Source: Polyangiaceae bacterium (GTDB lineage Bacteria > Myxococcota_A > Polyangia > Polyangiales > Polyangiaceae). From it: a stretch of DNA of 61,754 nucleotides. Of the stretch, positions 26,754 to 35,324 are shown piece by piece. Numbering within the stretch: position 1 is the first letter of the stretch; every line of letters starts with the position of its first letter. Position numbers and translations under genes: made by a program. Location of the stretch: contig JAICQQ010000022.1 of assembly GCA_025937785.1 (NCBI GenBank), positions 1-61,754 on the forward strand, read 5' to 3'. Under the pieces are notes generated by a model, which searched no databases, had not been told where the DNA came from, and worked only from the letters and a program-made list of their open reading frames with translations.

Positions 26754-28555
26754 CGGGACTTCCCGTTGGCCGCACTCGCCAGCATGGACATGTGTTGCAG
26801 CGCCTCGACGCGTCCGCCGCCGCGGATGCGCACCTCGCGGTCGATGCGGATGTCGAGCAGCGCGGGGCGGCGAGTGCGTTGGAACCGTTCGAGCAAGTCC
26901 GGGATGCGATCGGGGGAGTGGACCGTGGCCGCTGTCAAGCCCAGCGATTGCGCCCAAGCTTCGAAGTCGACGAAGGGTGTCTCGTACGCTGCGCTATCGC
27001 CGAAAATTTGGGTCATTCCGTGGAAGACCATGTTGTAGCGTGCGTCGTTGAAGACCGCGTACACGATGGGCAGGCCTTCCTTGATGGTGGTGAGCACCTC
27101 CATCCCGGACATCTGCATGCCGCCGTCCCCGCAGATGCAGATCACTGGCCGCTCCGGATCTGCCAGCGCCAGACCCGTCGCTCCGGCGATGCCGGACCCC
27201 ATGCTCCCCAGGTTCAATTGGATGTGGAAATCGTCGGGGCTGAACGCAGTCAGGTAGTGGAGCGCGAACAGCATGTGTTCGCCGATATCGGTGACGAATC
27301 GCGTCCCGGGGGCGGCTGCCTGCTGCAGCTCTGCGATCACGCGATGCGGGGCGATGGGCTCGGACGGATCGCTGTCGAAATCTTCCACGTCGAAGGGGGA
27401 GCTGGCCCGCATTTCTCGACTCAGCGCGGCTCCGTTCGGGTTCTTGAGACCGCGGCGCGAGGCGAAGAGCTCTAGCTCTCGGGCGAACTCGCCGACATTG
27501 CTCAGCACGCCCAACGCGGTGGGCACGTTGCGGTTGAAGACGGCAGCATCCAGATCGACGTGGATCAATCGGCCATGCTCGGAGACGTACGGGGTGGGGC
27601 CCATGGAGGTGTCGTCGAGGTCGGTACCAAGGGCGAGCGTCACGTCGACTTCGCGCGCGGTGTAGCGGCGCGCCCACATGGATGCCGCCATACCGCCGTT
27701 GCGGAGCGAGTAAGGATGCTGCTCGCTGACCAATCCCTTGGCGCGCGGGGTCGTCACGAAGGGCACCTGGAGGGCGTCGATCATGCGCGCGACCGCGGGA
27801 GCGTGACCGCGGCAACCAGCGCCGATGACGATCAGGGGCCGCTCCGCCTCGCACAGCCAGCGCGCCGTGCGCGCGACCGCATCCAGGCTCACGGGTGAGC
27901 TCGCGATCGGCTTCCGCGCGACGAACTCCACGTCGGGTGCGGCGCGCATGCCCTCGTCGATGGGCAGCACCAGAAGCGCGGGGCCGGGACGGTTGGGATC
28001 GGTCGCAGCCCTGAGGCTCGCCAGCCCCTGTGAGACCGCGCTTCGGGCGCGCGCGATGCGGACCTGCGCCCGCGTGATCGGCGCCAATAGGCGCTCGATG
28101 TCGATACCTTCCGGACCGGAGTCTTGCGCGAGCCGCCCGCCGTGATTGCTCCAGGCGACGTCGCCTGCGATCAGCAACATCGGGACGCGCTCGAGGTGCG
28201 CGGATGCGATGCCGGTGACTGCGTTGGTGACGCCAGGCCCAGCCGTGACCACGACCGCGGGCACTTCGCCGGTGGCGCGCGCGAACGCCACCGCAGAAAA
28301 TGCGGCGTGGCTTTCATGTCGGGATTCCACCATGGTGGCGCGGGGGTCGAGGCGAACCGCTTCGAAAAAGGGACAGATCGGTCCCCCTGGCACTCCGAAG
28401 AACGTGTTCACGCCGTTCCTCACCAAAGCGTCGACGAGGCGCCGCGCGGAGGCGTCTTCGGGGAGCGTCGACGTCTGCTTCGGACGCAGCTCTTGAATGT
28501 AACTTTGCGGAGCTTCGTCGCTCGCGCGCTTTTTCTCGGTGGATGGTAGTCCCAT
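26750..28555 (-). CDS. Thiamine diphosphate-dependent enzyme, acetolactate synthase-like
   Basis: A 601-residue ThDP enzyme with the three-domain layout of acetolactate synthase/pyruvate oxidase relatives. The pyrimidine domain at about 38-200 contains the catalytic glutamate in ESRHESHAAFSA. The central domain (about 225-360) lies where FAD binds in some members. The diphosphate domain at about 415-570 has GDGGMQMSGME...NDARYNM, the GDG-(X)n-N metal motif. About 35 N-terminal polar residues precede the fold. Coupling to a KAS III-like gene suggests formation of an acyloin, 2-hydroxy ketone or aldehyde that is then acylated; this is inference. Classic ilvB is usually followed by ilvN, which is absent. 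Confidence 0.9.
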   Translation of the reverse strand: MGLPSTEKKRASDEAPQSYIQELRPKQTSTLPEDASARRLVDALVRNGVNTFFGVPGGPICPFFEAVRLDPRATMVESRHESHAAFSAVAFARATGEVPAVVVTAGPGVTNAVTGIASAHLERVPMLLIAGDVAWSNHGGRLAQDSGPEGIDIERLLAPITRAQVRIARARSAVSQGLASLRAATDPNRPGPALLVLPIDEGMRAAPDVEFVARKPIASSPVSLDAVARTARWLCEAERPLIVIGAGCRGHAPAVARMIDALQVPFVTTPRAKGLVSEQHPYSLRNGGMAASMWARRYTAREVDVTLALGTDLDDTSMGPTPYVSEHGRLIHVDLDAAVFNRNVPTALGVLSNVGEFARELELFASRRGLKNPNGAALSREMRASSPFDVEDFDSDPSEPIAPHRVIAELQQAAAPGTRFVTDIGEHMLFALHYLTAFSPDDFHIQLNLGSMGSGIAGATGLALADPERPVICICGDGGMQMSGMEVLTTIKEGLPIVYAVFNDARYNMVFHGMTQIFGDSAAYETPFVDFEAWAQSLGLTAATVHSPDRIPDLLERFQRTRRPALLDIRIDREVRIRGGGRVEALQHMSMLASAANGKSR

Positions 28556-29303
28556 GCTGACTCGGAACCTGCGGAGAGGGGGGGCGGTGCGCGGTGTGAG
28601 ATCTTGGAGGGTGCTCGCAGATCGGGACCGTGGAACGGTTCCTAACTCGAATCACTCACAACATGCAATTCAAACAACTATGAGCCGTCGACAAATGACG
28701 ATGGTGTTTCGCGTTGGTTAAGTTTTGTGGCAGTTCGCGGCGCGTGACGGGCCGCTTACTGGGAGGTGCACTTGCTGCTGTTGGCGCGCTGTTGGGGCCG
28801 AGCGGCCCCTCTGTTGGGGGCTGTCCGCCATGGTGCTGGCCGCGCTGCGAATGGCTGCCCTGCGAACGGCCGTGCTGCGAGCGGCGTGCTGCCAACGGCC
28901 GTGCCGCCAGCGGCACTGCTGGGGCGTCAGGCTGTGGGCTTGGGCCTGCAGCGACCTCTGCCGTTCACTTGGCCTTCAGCGAGTCGGTGGTGGCGCGAGT
29001 GGTAGCTCGCTCTCTGCGTCATGCAAGCGTCTAGCGACTGATCAATCAGCGAAGTGTCAGAGAGCTCGTCTGGCTCGTCGCGTGAGCTTCCAGCGACCGT
29101 GCAATCCAAGCAACCTGCGTGCCAGGCGTCGGTTGTCGCGCTTTGAGCCAGCGTCGGCTGCAAGTACGCGAGCGCGCACGACTAACGAGCGTGCGCGCTC
29201 GCTGGCGATTCGTGAGTGCGCTTCGCCGGATGGTGGGTCATTGGTGATTCACCCCTCGTCTGCGGGGGTTCGCGGCGATGGCGCCGAACACCGTCGAATC
29301 GCC
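28556..29303. other. Gene-free region between the ThDP enzyme and a lipoprotein gene
   Basis: The part at 28630-28740 is less G+C-rich and probably holds the promoter of the minus-strand ThDP operon. A degenerate 15-bp repeat lies at 28846-28919. Reading frames across 28714-29390 translate to Cys/Arg/Ala-rich strings produced by that repeat and by composition, so no gene is called. Confidence 0.5.
28846..28919 (+). repeat. Five degenerate 15-bp tandem repeats
   Basis: Units close to TGCGAACGGCCGTGC occur at 28846, 28861, 28876 (one base short), 28890 and 28905. They lie in a gene-free region. The 14-base unit would shift any frame, which argues against a coding role. Confidence 0.7.
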
Positions 29304-29741
29304 TCATTGGACGCGCTGGAGCGCGCCCTGGCCGCGCCAAGGGCTGCTCTTACTCACGAAGCGGAGCTGGTTCCCCTCGAAAAATAGGTCGAACTCGTAG
29401 CGGACGCCCGTGTCGTCGATCACTGCAGCTTGGGCCGCGTCCCCGGTGGCTTGCGTCACTTCGTAGCGGCGAGTGGTCTGAAAGCCGGCTCCCCTGGCGC
29501 TCAGGGTACCAGCTGCCAGTTGGAGGTCGAGCTTACCGAATTGCTCGCTCACCAGACTATCGAAGGGAGGTCCGAGAGGACGCTCGGGCTCGAAGCTCAT
29601 GAACCGCCAGGTGCCTTCCACCCGTGCTTGCGCATTCCTGAGCTCCACCACCCTTGGATCTGGGGCTTGGCTGGTAGCGCCGCCGCAGGCGGACAGCGCG
29701 AGCAGGTAGGGAGCCCATGAGATAAGGGCGCGACGATGCAT
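29304..29741 (-). CDS. Small lipoprotein, lipocalin-like size
   Basis: A 145-residue protein with a lipoprotein signal (MHRRALISWAPYLLALSAC|GG). The mature part begins with a short linker and contains VEGTWRFMSFEPERP, then alternating strands (FGKLDLQLAAGTLSARG; YEFDLFFEGNQLRFVSKS). A conserved G-x-W near the start and a small beta barrel are reminiscent of lipocalin-like domains, but this is not certain. ATG 29741 fits the lipobox; the longer frame to 29858 would bury it. It stands alone, divergent from uxaC. Confidence 0.75.
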   Translation of the reverse strand: MHRRALISWAPYLLALSACGGATSQAPDPRVVELRNAQARVEGTWRFMSFEPERPLGPPFDSLVSEQFGKLDLQLAAGTLSARGAGFQTTRRYEVTQATGDAAQAAVIDDTGVRYEFDLFFEGNQLRFVSKSSPWRGQGALQRVQ

Positions 29742-30178
29742 CGCATCAGCATAGTCGGCGCGCTGCAACCTAGCCAGCCGTGGAGCGAGCTCGTCCGTCG
29801 TAGGTTCAAAACATGCGCCGAGAACGTACACGCTGGAGACGTGGGCCTGGGCACCCAAGGGTGTCCGGCTGCACAGTGCTGCATGGGCAGACAGTGCCAG
29901 CGGGCTACGCCTGCGGCGCTGCTTCGAACTGCAGGCTGCAAACTACAGGTTCACAACTGTTAGCAGGCTGGAAGCTACAAACCCGCTTGCGTTGGTCCTG
30001 GGCAGCCGAAAAGTCTTGCGACGGCCGAGCCGGCGAACAGGTGCATGGCCGCCTGCGAGTTGTGCTAGACGGGCAAGCTTTTGGGCTTTGCGCCGAGGGC
30101 TTGCACGCGCCCAGAAGTGCTAGTGGTCGCTGACGGTTTCTGGGAGAGTCACCCTCTCTTTCCTTGGCGGAACACTCC
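29742..30178. other. Divergent promoter region upstream of uxaC, nothing definite
   Basis: About 430 bases between the lipoprotein and uxaC genes. A less G+C-rich part at 29930-30000 has related GCTGCAAACTACAGG and GGAAGCTACAAAC stretches. No gene, RNA or clear operator was recognised. Expression control of uxaC would be expected here. Confidence 0.4.
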
Positions 30179-31594
30179 GTGAACCATTTCATCCACGAAG
30201 ACTTCTTGCTCGAAACCGAGACGGCGCGTGACCTGTATCACCGCTTCGCGAAGGCCCAACCCATCCTCGACTATCACTGTCACCTTTCGCCGCAGGAGGT
30301 CGCTCAGAATCGAGCGTTTCGTTCGATGACGGAGCTTTGGCTCGGGGGTGATCACTACAAGTGGCGTGCGATGCGCACTGCGGGCGTCAGTGAACACTAC
30401 TGTACGGGCGCCGCGAGTGACTGGGAGAAGTTTCGCGCTTGGGCGGAGACCGTGCCCAAGACTCTGCGCAACCCGTTGTACCACTGGACGCACTTGGAAC
30501 TGGCCTTTCCTTTCGGTATCCGGGATCGGCTGCTCGATGGCACGACTGCGGCCTCGATCTACGCCGAATGCAATGCGCGCCTGCAGGAAGATGCCTTTCG
30601 TGCTCAGGGGTTGCTCGCGCAGTTCAACGTCGTCGCGGTGTGCACGACCGACGACCCCGTCGACTCGCTCGTGCACCACGTGGCGTCGCGGGAGCAGCCG
30701 GGTAGCAGCACGCGATTGTTGCCGACGTGGCGGCCCGATCGAGCCATCGCGGTCGAGGACGTCGCCGCTTACAACTGCTGGCTCGATCAGCTTGCCAGCG
30801 TCGCCAACGTCGATATCGTGAAGCGTTCTGATCTGCTCCAGGCGCTGGGGCAGCGACACGCTTTTTTTCACGAAGTCGGCTGCCGCCTCTCCGACCATGG
30901 CGTGGACACCATGTTCGACGCGCCGTGCTCTTCCGTCGCGGGCGACCGCTGCTTCGACAAGTTGAGGAGGCGGGAGCCGCTCGACACCGGCGAGGCCCTG
31001 GGCTTCAAATCGTTGCTGCTGTACGAGCTGGCGCTGATGGATCACGAGCGAGGCTGGGCGCAGCAGTTTCACATCGGTGCGCTGCGCGACAACAACTCGC
31101 GCTTGCGCGCCAAGCTCGGGCCGAACACGGGCTTCGATTCCATTGGCGACGACGCTCAGGCCCGCCCCCTGGCTCGTTTTCTCGACCGGCTGGACCAGAG
31201 CGATCGGCTCGCGAAAACGGTGCTGTACAACTCGAACCCCCGCGACAACGAGTTGATGGCCACGATGATCGGCAATTTTCAGGACGGGAGCGTGGCGGGG
31301 AAGCTGCAGTTCGGCAGCGCCTGGTGGTTTCTGGATCAGCTCGACGGCATGCAGCGTCAGCTGAACGCCGTCAGCAACATGAGCCTGCTCCATTGCTTCG
31401 TCGGGATGCTCACCGACTCACGCAGCTTCTTGTCCTATTCGCGGCATGACTACTTTCGCAGGCTGCTCTGTAACTTGCTGGGCGACGAGATCGAGCGCGG
31501 GCTGCTGCCGAGCGATCGAGAGCTGATCGGTAACTTGGTTCGGCGTGTGTGCTTCGAGAACGCGCGCGACTACTTTCAGTTGGGTGTTCGCTAG
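30179..31594 (+). CDS. uxaC: Glucuronate isomerase
   Basis: A 471-residue cytosolic enzyme converting D-glucuronate to D-fructuronate (and galacturonate to tagaturonate), the entry step of the Ashwell pathway. The N-terminus EDFLLETETARDLYH, the metal-site motif DYHCHLSP, GDHYKWRAMRTAGV and NPLYHWTHLEL closely follow known UxaC proteins. The GTG at 30179 lines up with the start of E. coli UxaC (xxxFxxEDFLL), so it is preferred to the TTG at 30164. Length matches the family. uxaB/uxuB and uxaA/uxuA are not in the window, so the next steps must be encoded elsewhere. Confidence 0.95.
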   Translation: MNHFIHEDFLLETETARDLYHRFAKAQPILDYHCHLSPQEVAQNRAFRSMTELWLGGDHYKWRAMRTAGVSEHYCTGAASDWEKFRAWAETVPKTLRNPLYHWTHLELAFPFGIRDRLLDGTTAASIYAECNARLQEDAFRAQGLLAQFNVVAVCTTDDPVDSLVHHVASREQPGSSTRLLPTWRPDRAIAVEDVAAYNCWLDQLASVANVDIVKRSDLLQALGQRHAFFHEVGCRLSDHGVDTMFDAPCSSVAGDRCFDKLRRREPLDTGEALGFKSLLLYELALMDHERGWAQQFHIGALRDNNSRLRAKLGPNTGFDSIGDDAQARPLARFLDRLDQSDRLAKTVLYNSNPRDNELMATMIGNFQDGSVAGKLQFGSAWWFLDQLDGMQRQLNAVSNMSLLHCFVGMLTDSRSFLSYSRHDYFRRLLCNLLGDEIERGLLPSDRELIGNLVRRVCFENARDYFQLGVR

Positions 31595-31631
31595 CGAGTC
31601 GCCCGGCGCGAAAAGGCAGGAGGCATCGCAC

Positions 31632-32516
31632 TTGGACTTCAGAAGCATCCAGCTCCGTGCCGCTGGCTTCGAGCTGCACGCGGATCTGTGGGAGGGAGGG
31701 ACTCTGGCCCACGTCCTGTTGCTGCATGGGCTCGGCGGCAACTCCATCACCTGGCACGGCGTTGCGCCCACGCTCGCTCGGGCCTTGAAGGCGCGGGTGT
31801 TGGCCATCGATCTGCCAGGGTTCGGTGCGACGCGACCTGGCCCGCGCCGGGTTGGACTCGACGCTCTGTGCCAGGTGGTCGAGAGCGTGCTCTGCCGAGA
31901 AGCGGGTGTTCGCTGGCACGTCGCTGGCAATTCGCTGGGCGGGGTGCTCGCGCTGCGTGTCGCTTGCCAGGTGCCAGCCAAGGTGGAGCGGGTGACGCTC
32001 GCCGCCGTAGCGTTGCCGCTGACCTGGGGCCGCTCGCTCGCCGAGGTGGCGGCGCTCGGGGGCTACGTGCCCGCTGCGGTACCGTGGTTCGGTCGCTGGC
32101 TGGTGAGCCGTCACGTGCGCAGGACCGGCGTGCCCGGCGTCGTCGACGGTCCGGTACGCCAGCTGTTCGCAGATCCGGCGTTGCTCGACCCGGAGCTGCG
32201 CCAGCGCCTGATTGCGGTCTCGGAGCACCGCCTGACCTGGGCGGACGAGGCGGCGCGCGCCCTCGAGCAGACCAGCCTGAGTCTGGGCGTCGCTCTGCTG
32301 CACGGCGGGCGAGCCAACCACTGGATCCAAAGCACCCGCTGCCCCGTGCGCGCGATCTACGGCGGTCGCGATCCACTCTACCCCGAGCGCGCTTGGGAGC
32401 GGTTGCAACGCATGCGTCCTGACTGGCAGCACATCCGCATGCCCGACGTGGGTCACGTGCCTCAGCTCGAGTCGCCGGATCGGTTCGCGGAGTACATGCT
32501 GGACGCGCACGGGTGA
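31632..32516 (+). CDS. Alpha/beta hydrolase
   Basis: A 294-residue hydrolase of the alpha/beta fold. The oxyanion region is LLHGLGGNS, the nucleophile serine is in GNSLGG, the acid is the Asp of YGGRDPLYP, and the base is the His of DVGHVPQLE. TTG 31632 is chosen because a near-perfect Shine-Dalgarno (CAGGAGG, 31617-31623) lies at the right distance; upstream in-frame codons overlap uxaC. It follows uxaC by 37 bases and may be cotranscribed. The natural substrate, ester or other, cannot be deduced. Its downstream region carries the 17-bp SD-like array at 32543-32644. Confidence 0.9.
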   Translation: MDFRSIQLRAAGFELHADLWEGGTLAHVLLLHGLGGNSITWHGVAPTLARALKARVLAIDLPGFGATRPGPRRVGLDALCQVVESVLCREAGVRWHVAGNSLGGVLALRVACQVPAKVERVTLAAVALPLTWGRSLAEVAALGGYVPAAVPWFGRWLVSRHVRRTGVPGVVDGPVRQLFADPALLDPELRQRLIAVSEHRLTWADEAARALEQTSLSLGVALLHGGRANHWIQSTRCPVRAIYGGRDPLYPERAWERLQRMRPDWQHIRMPDVGHVPQLESPDRFAEYMLDAHG

Positions 32517-32542
32517 CCGCTGCGAGGTCCCGTCTCACTGAC

Positions 32543-32644
32543 GAGGTGACGTTGGCTAGAAGGTGATGCTGGCTAGGAGGTGACGCTGGCTAGGAGGTGA
32601 CGCTGGCTAGGAGGTGACGCTGGCTAGGAGGTGACGCTGGCACG
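32543..32644. repeat. 17-bp tandem array (about six units) between convergent genes
   Basis: Units start at 32543, 32560, 32577, 32594, 32611 and 32628; the consensus is GAGGTGACGCTGGCTAG. Units 3-5 are identical and the first two are slightly diverged. On the plus strand the perfect Shine-Dalgarno string AGGAGGTGA begins at 32575, 32592, 32609 and 32626. On the minus strand each unit reads through GTCACCTCCTAG, giving the codons Val-Thr-Ser-stop. The kinase gene ends in the unit at 32611. Since 17 is not a multiple of three, successive units supply this same ending in each of the three frames (stops at 32624, 32607, 32590). Confidence 0.95.
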
Positions 32645-33865
32645 CTGCGTCCGTCCCTTGCGCGCGCGTGTCTTCGACCACCACTCCTCGGCCTGCGTCT
32701 GGGACCACGCGGGGTCCGTGGGCACACGATCGAGGCGTTCGACGAGTTCGCGAGCCGTCTGTGGGCGCTGTTCGGGTTCCTTCCGTAAACACTCGTAGAG
32801 CAAGTCGTCGAGCTCGCGCGGCACCGGCACCCGATCCGAAACGCGCGGAGCGGGCTCGAGCAGGTGGGCCCTCGCCATCGCCACGGGCTGGTCGTGGTCG
32901 AACAATAACCGACCCGTGAGCAGGAAATGCCCCACCGCGCCGACCGCGTACAGGTCGGCCCTGCCGTCCACGTACTTGCTGCCGCGTAGGCTCTCTGGCG
33001 CCACATAAGCTGGTGTACCCAGCACGACGGCGGGGCGCGTGAGCGAGGCTGAATCCCTCTGACGGTCGCGCTTGACGAGCCCGAAGTCCAGCAACTTGAC
33101 GAAGTCCCACGCGCTGCCGTAGCGGCACAGCATGACGTTGGCGGGCTTGATGTCACGATGCACGAGCCCCACCTCGTGGGCTTCCTGCAGCGACAGGCAG
33201 ACCTGGCGTAGGACGTGAACGGCGCGCGCGGACGGCAGCGGGCCGTGCTTGTCTACGAGCTGCTGCAGGTTGATGCCTTCGAGGTGTTCCATCACGTAGA
33301 AAGGGAAGCCGTCCTGGCCGATCCCGAAGTCGTACACCTGAATCGTGTGGGGGCAGCGCAGGTTCGAAAGCACCTGCGCCTCCCGCGTGAAGCGGCCCAC
33401 GTCCTCGTCGTTCACTTCGGTTCCGCGAATCTCCTTCAACGCTGCGATGCGTCCGAGCCCGACGTGCCGCACCAGCCACAGCTCACCCATCGCGCCTTCT
33501 GCCAGTTTGTCCAAGCGCTCGTAGTTGGACAGTCCGTGCGGAGGTGGTATCGACGACGAACCCGGCGGCACCGACGAGTGCGGGGGCGGTGGGGTGGGGG
33601 CTGGCGCAGGTGCAGGGGGAAGGCTCGGTACGAGGGCGGGGGCCGGTTCGGACCTGGCCTTGCTCGAGGATGCGCCGGCCGCCTCGGCGCGCGCTGCTGC
33701 CGCGCCCGGCGTAGCCTCGTTGCCTTCGGTTCCGTGTAGCAGGAGATACACGCAGCTGACCGCGATCAGGAGCGAGAGTGCGGTGCCCGCGATGGGTAGC
33801 CAGAGCGCAGCGACCCCCGCCACGAGCGACAGGACGGCGATGATCACGAGCCAGGTCTTTTCCAC
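32624..33865 (-). CDS. Membrane Ser/Thr protein kinase with N-terminal transmembrane hairpin
   Basis: A 413-residue Hanks-type kinase with a reversed layout from the one at 2809: two helices at about 5-24 and 26-44, a Pro/Ala/Ser linker (about 50-110), then a cytoplasmic kinase domain (about 115-385). The glycine loop is AEGAMGELW, with Ala replacing the first Gly; ATP lysine is K144; HRD at 236-238; DFG at 260-262; PAYVAPE marks the activation segment. No sensor domain exists outside the membrane. The C-terminus ...RASVTS is encoded by the 17-bp repeat array, which also supplies the stop codon. The signal sensed is unknown. Confidence 0.92.
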   Translation of the reverse strand: MEKTWLVIIAVLSLVAGVAALWLPIAGTALSLLIAVSCVYLLLHGTEGNEATPGAAAARAEAAGASSSKARSEPAPALVPSLPPAPAPAPTPPPPHSSVPPGSSSIPPPHGLSNYERLDKLAEGAMGELWLVRHVGLGRIAALKEIRGTEVNDEDVGRFTREAQVLSNLRCPHTIQVYDFGIGQDGFPFYVMEHLEGINLQQLVDKHGPLPSARAVHVLRQVCLSLQEAHEVGLVHRDIKPANVMLCRYGSAWDFVKLLDFGLVKRDRQRDSASLTRPAVVLGTPAYVAPESLRGSKYVDGRADLYAVGAVGHFLLTGRLLFDHDQPVAMARAHLLEPAPRVSDRVPVPRELDDLLYECLRKEPEQRPQTARELVERLDRVPTDPAWSQTQAEEWWSKTRARKGRTQRASVTS

Positions 33866-34010
33866 GCGAAGCCGCTACCGTAGCGCGGATCGAGGTGAGT
33901 TGACCAGACTGACGCGGGACAGGCGCGGCAGGATGAGCGGGCGCAGTCGCCCAGGCCCTTCTGGCCCTGCGGCACTTCGTCCCACCCGCCAATGGTTGGC
34001 GCAAAGGGCG

Positions 34011-34880
34011 TCAGCGATCGTGGTTTGTCCAGTGCCGGACGCCTGGCAGGCTGTGGTAGAGCACCCAATGATACAAGCGTTGCGGCAACAGGTATCGCAG
34101 CGCTCGGAACAGGTGGGCATCGAAGGTCGCCGGCACGCGCAATGGCGGACGGCGCTTTTCGACGGTTCGCACGATGGTGCGTGCGACGCTCTCGGGCGTC
34201 GCCCATGCCCGGCGCATGATGCGCTGGATGAACGTGTCCATGTGGTGATAGTGGGCGTAGTAGTCGCTGTGCGGCTCCGAGCGGGCTGCCGCCCCCAAGG
34301 TCGTGAAGCGCACCTTCTCGAAGCCGTCGGAGTTGATGAATCCCGGTTCGATCAAGGTGACGCTGATGTTCCACGGCCGAACTTCGTAGTAGAGCGCCTC
34401 GCTGGCACCCTCGAGCGCGAACTTGCTGGCGCTGTAGATGCTCATCGTCGGCATGGCCATCATGCCGCCCACGCTCGAAACGTTAAGGATCTTGCCGCGC
34501 CGTCTGGTCCGCATGCCGGGCAAGACCAGGCGAGCGAGCTCCATTGGGGCCCGAAAGTTGACGTCGAACTGCGCGAGTCGTTCGGCTTCCGTCACGTGTT
34601 CGAAGACGGCCCGATAAGCTACGCCGGCGTTGTTGATCAAGACGTCGATCCCGTCCCAGTGCTTTTCCGCCTCGAGCACGACCCGTTCGCGCTGCTCGGC
34701 ATCGGTGACGTCGAGCGGGCGCACGACGACGGTGTCCGTGGCGGTGAACAGGTGTTCGGCGAAGCGACCGAGAGACTGTTCGCGGGCAGTGACGATCAAG
34801 CGGTGCCCGCGCCCATGCAGCAGCTTCGCGGTTGCCAGACCGAGCCCCGTGCTTGCGCCTGTGATCAAGATCGTGGCCAT
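34011..34880 (-). CDS. Short-chain dehydrogenase/reductase (SDR)
   Basis: A 289-residue NAD(P)-dependent oxidoreductase. Cofactor motif TGASTGLGLA is at about 8-17, NNAG near 86, and the catalytic set is the Ser in NVSSVGG, Tyr in YSASK and the following Lys. The sequence after YSASKFALEG continues ASEALYYEVRPW and IEPG, as in classical SDRs. Residues beyond 230 include an amphipathic segment (LFRALRYLLPQRLYHWVLYH) that may associate with membranes, as in lipid or retinol-type SDRs. ATG 34880 is chosen over a TTG two codons upstream. Substrate unknown. Confidence 0.9.
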   Translation of the reverse strand: MATILITGASTGLGLATAKLLHGRGHRLIVTAREQSLGRFAEHLFTATDTVVVRPLDVTDAEQRERVVLEAEKHWDGIDVLINNAGVAYRAVFEHVTEAERLAQFDVNFRAPMELARLVLPGMRTRRRGKILNVSSVGGMMAMPTMSIYSASKFALEGASEALYYEVRPWNISVTLIEPGFINSDGFEKVRFTTLGAAARSEPHSDYYAHYHHMDTFIQRIMRRAWATPESVARTIVRTVEKRRPPLRVPATFDAHLFRALRYLLPQRLYHWVLYHSLPGVRHWTNHDR

Positions 34881-35324
34881 CGCCAATCAATTTTAGCTCG
34901 CGCTCTGGTCCCTGGGCAGGCTTCTGACGGTTTCCGAGAAATCTACCGGTTTGTCGAGACAACATGCTGCTGAAACATCGGTATCACGCTCGAGAGCCGC
35001 CGGAGGGAGCGGCAGCAGCGCGGAGTCACGCGGAAGCCGAGGCTCGGGCTCAGCGCTCGATTTCCCGAAAGCGCGCTCGTGTCACGCTCGAAACGTGAAA
35101 GCACGGCGGCGACACCACGGTGCGTGCACGTTAACGGAACGGTGAGACTCAGTTCCGCCCATTAACGTACACGCTGCTGGTGAAAGGTGACCACCCAGGG
35201 GGCAGACTCCGCGGCTTTGTCTCGTACTGGAGAGCACCAATCGTTACTCTGATCACGCGCATGGAGACGGACTCGTTTCCTTCGCGAACTACGCGTGGCT
35301 CTCCGCGCTGGGAGGAAACCAATC
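34881..35324. other. Gene-free region between divergent genes with a long hairpin
   Basis: About 440 bases between SDR and a small membrane protein gene. The only clear structure is the imperfect inverted repeat at 35124-35172. An open frame at 34951-35145 encodes only Ser/Gly/Arg low complexity and is not called. Part of the region must hold the two divergent promoters. Confidence 0.45.
35124..35172. promoter_or_regulatory. Long imperfect inverted repeat upstream of a small membrane protein gene
   Basis: GTGCACGTTAACGGAAC (35124-35140) pairs with GTTCCG...TTAACGTACAC (35152-35172), with one mismatch and a four-base bulge, around an 11-base loop. It includes the GTTAAC palindrome. It lies about 150 bases before the ATG of the 35325 gene. 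It may be an operator pair, an attenuator or a small RNA hairpin. Confidence 0.5.

Noticed and set aside
28725..29387. 220-codon open frame in the gap after the ThDP operon
   Set aside because: Its Cys/Arg/Ala content comes from the 15-bp repeat, it lacks a ribosome site, and it overlaps the real lipoprotein gene on the other strand.
29813..30133. Open frames in the uxaC upstream region
   Set aside because: Mixed composition with no motif; overlapping frames on both strands are equally open.
34951..35145. 64-codon open frame between SDR and the small membrane gene
   Set aside because: Ser/Gly/Arg low complexity, no ribosome site and no neighbours to support it.
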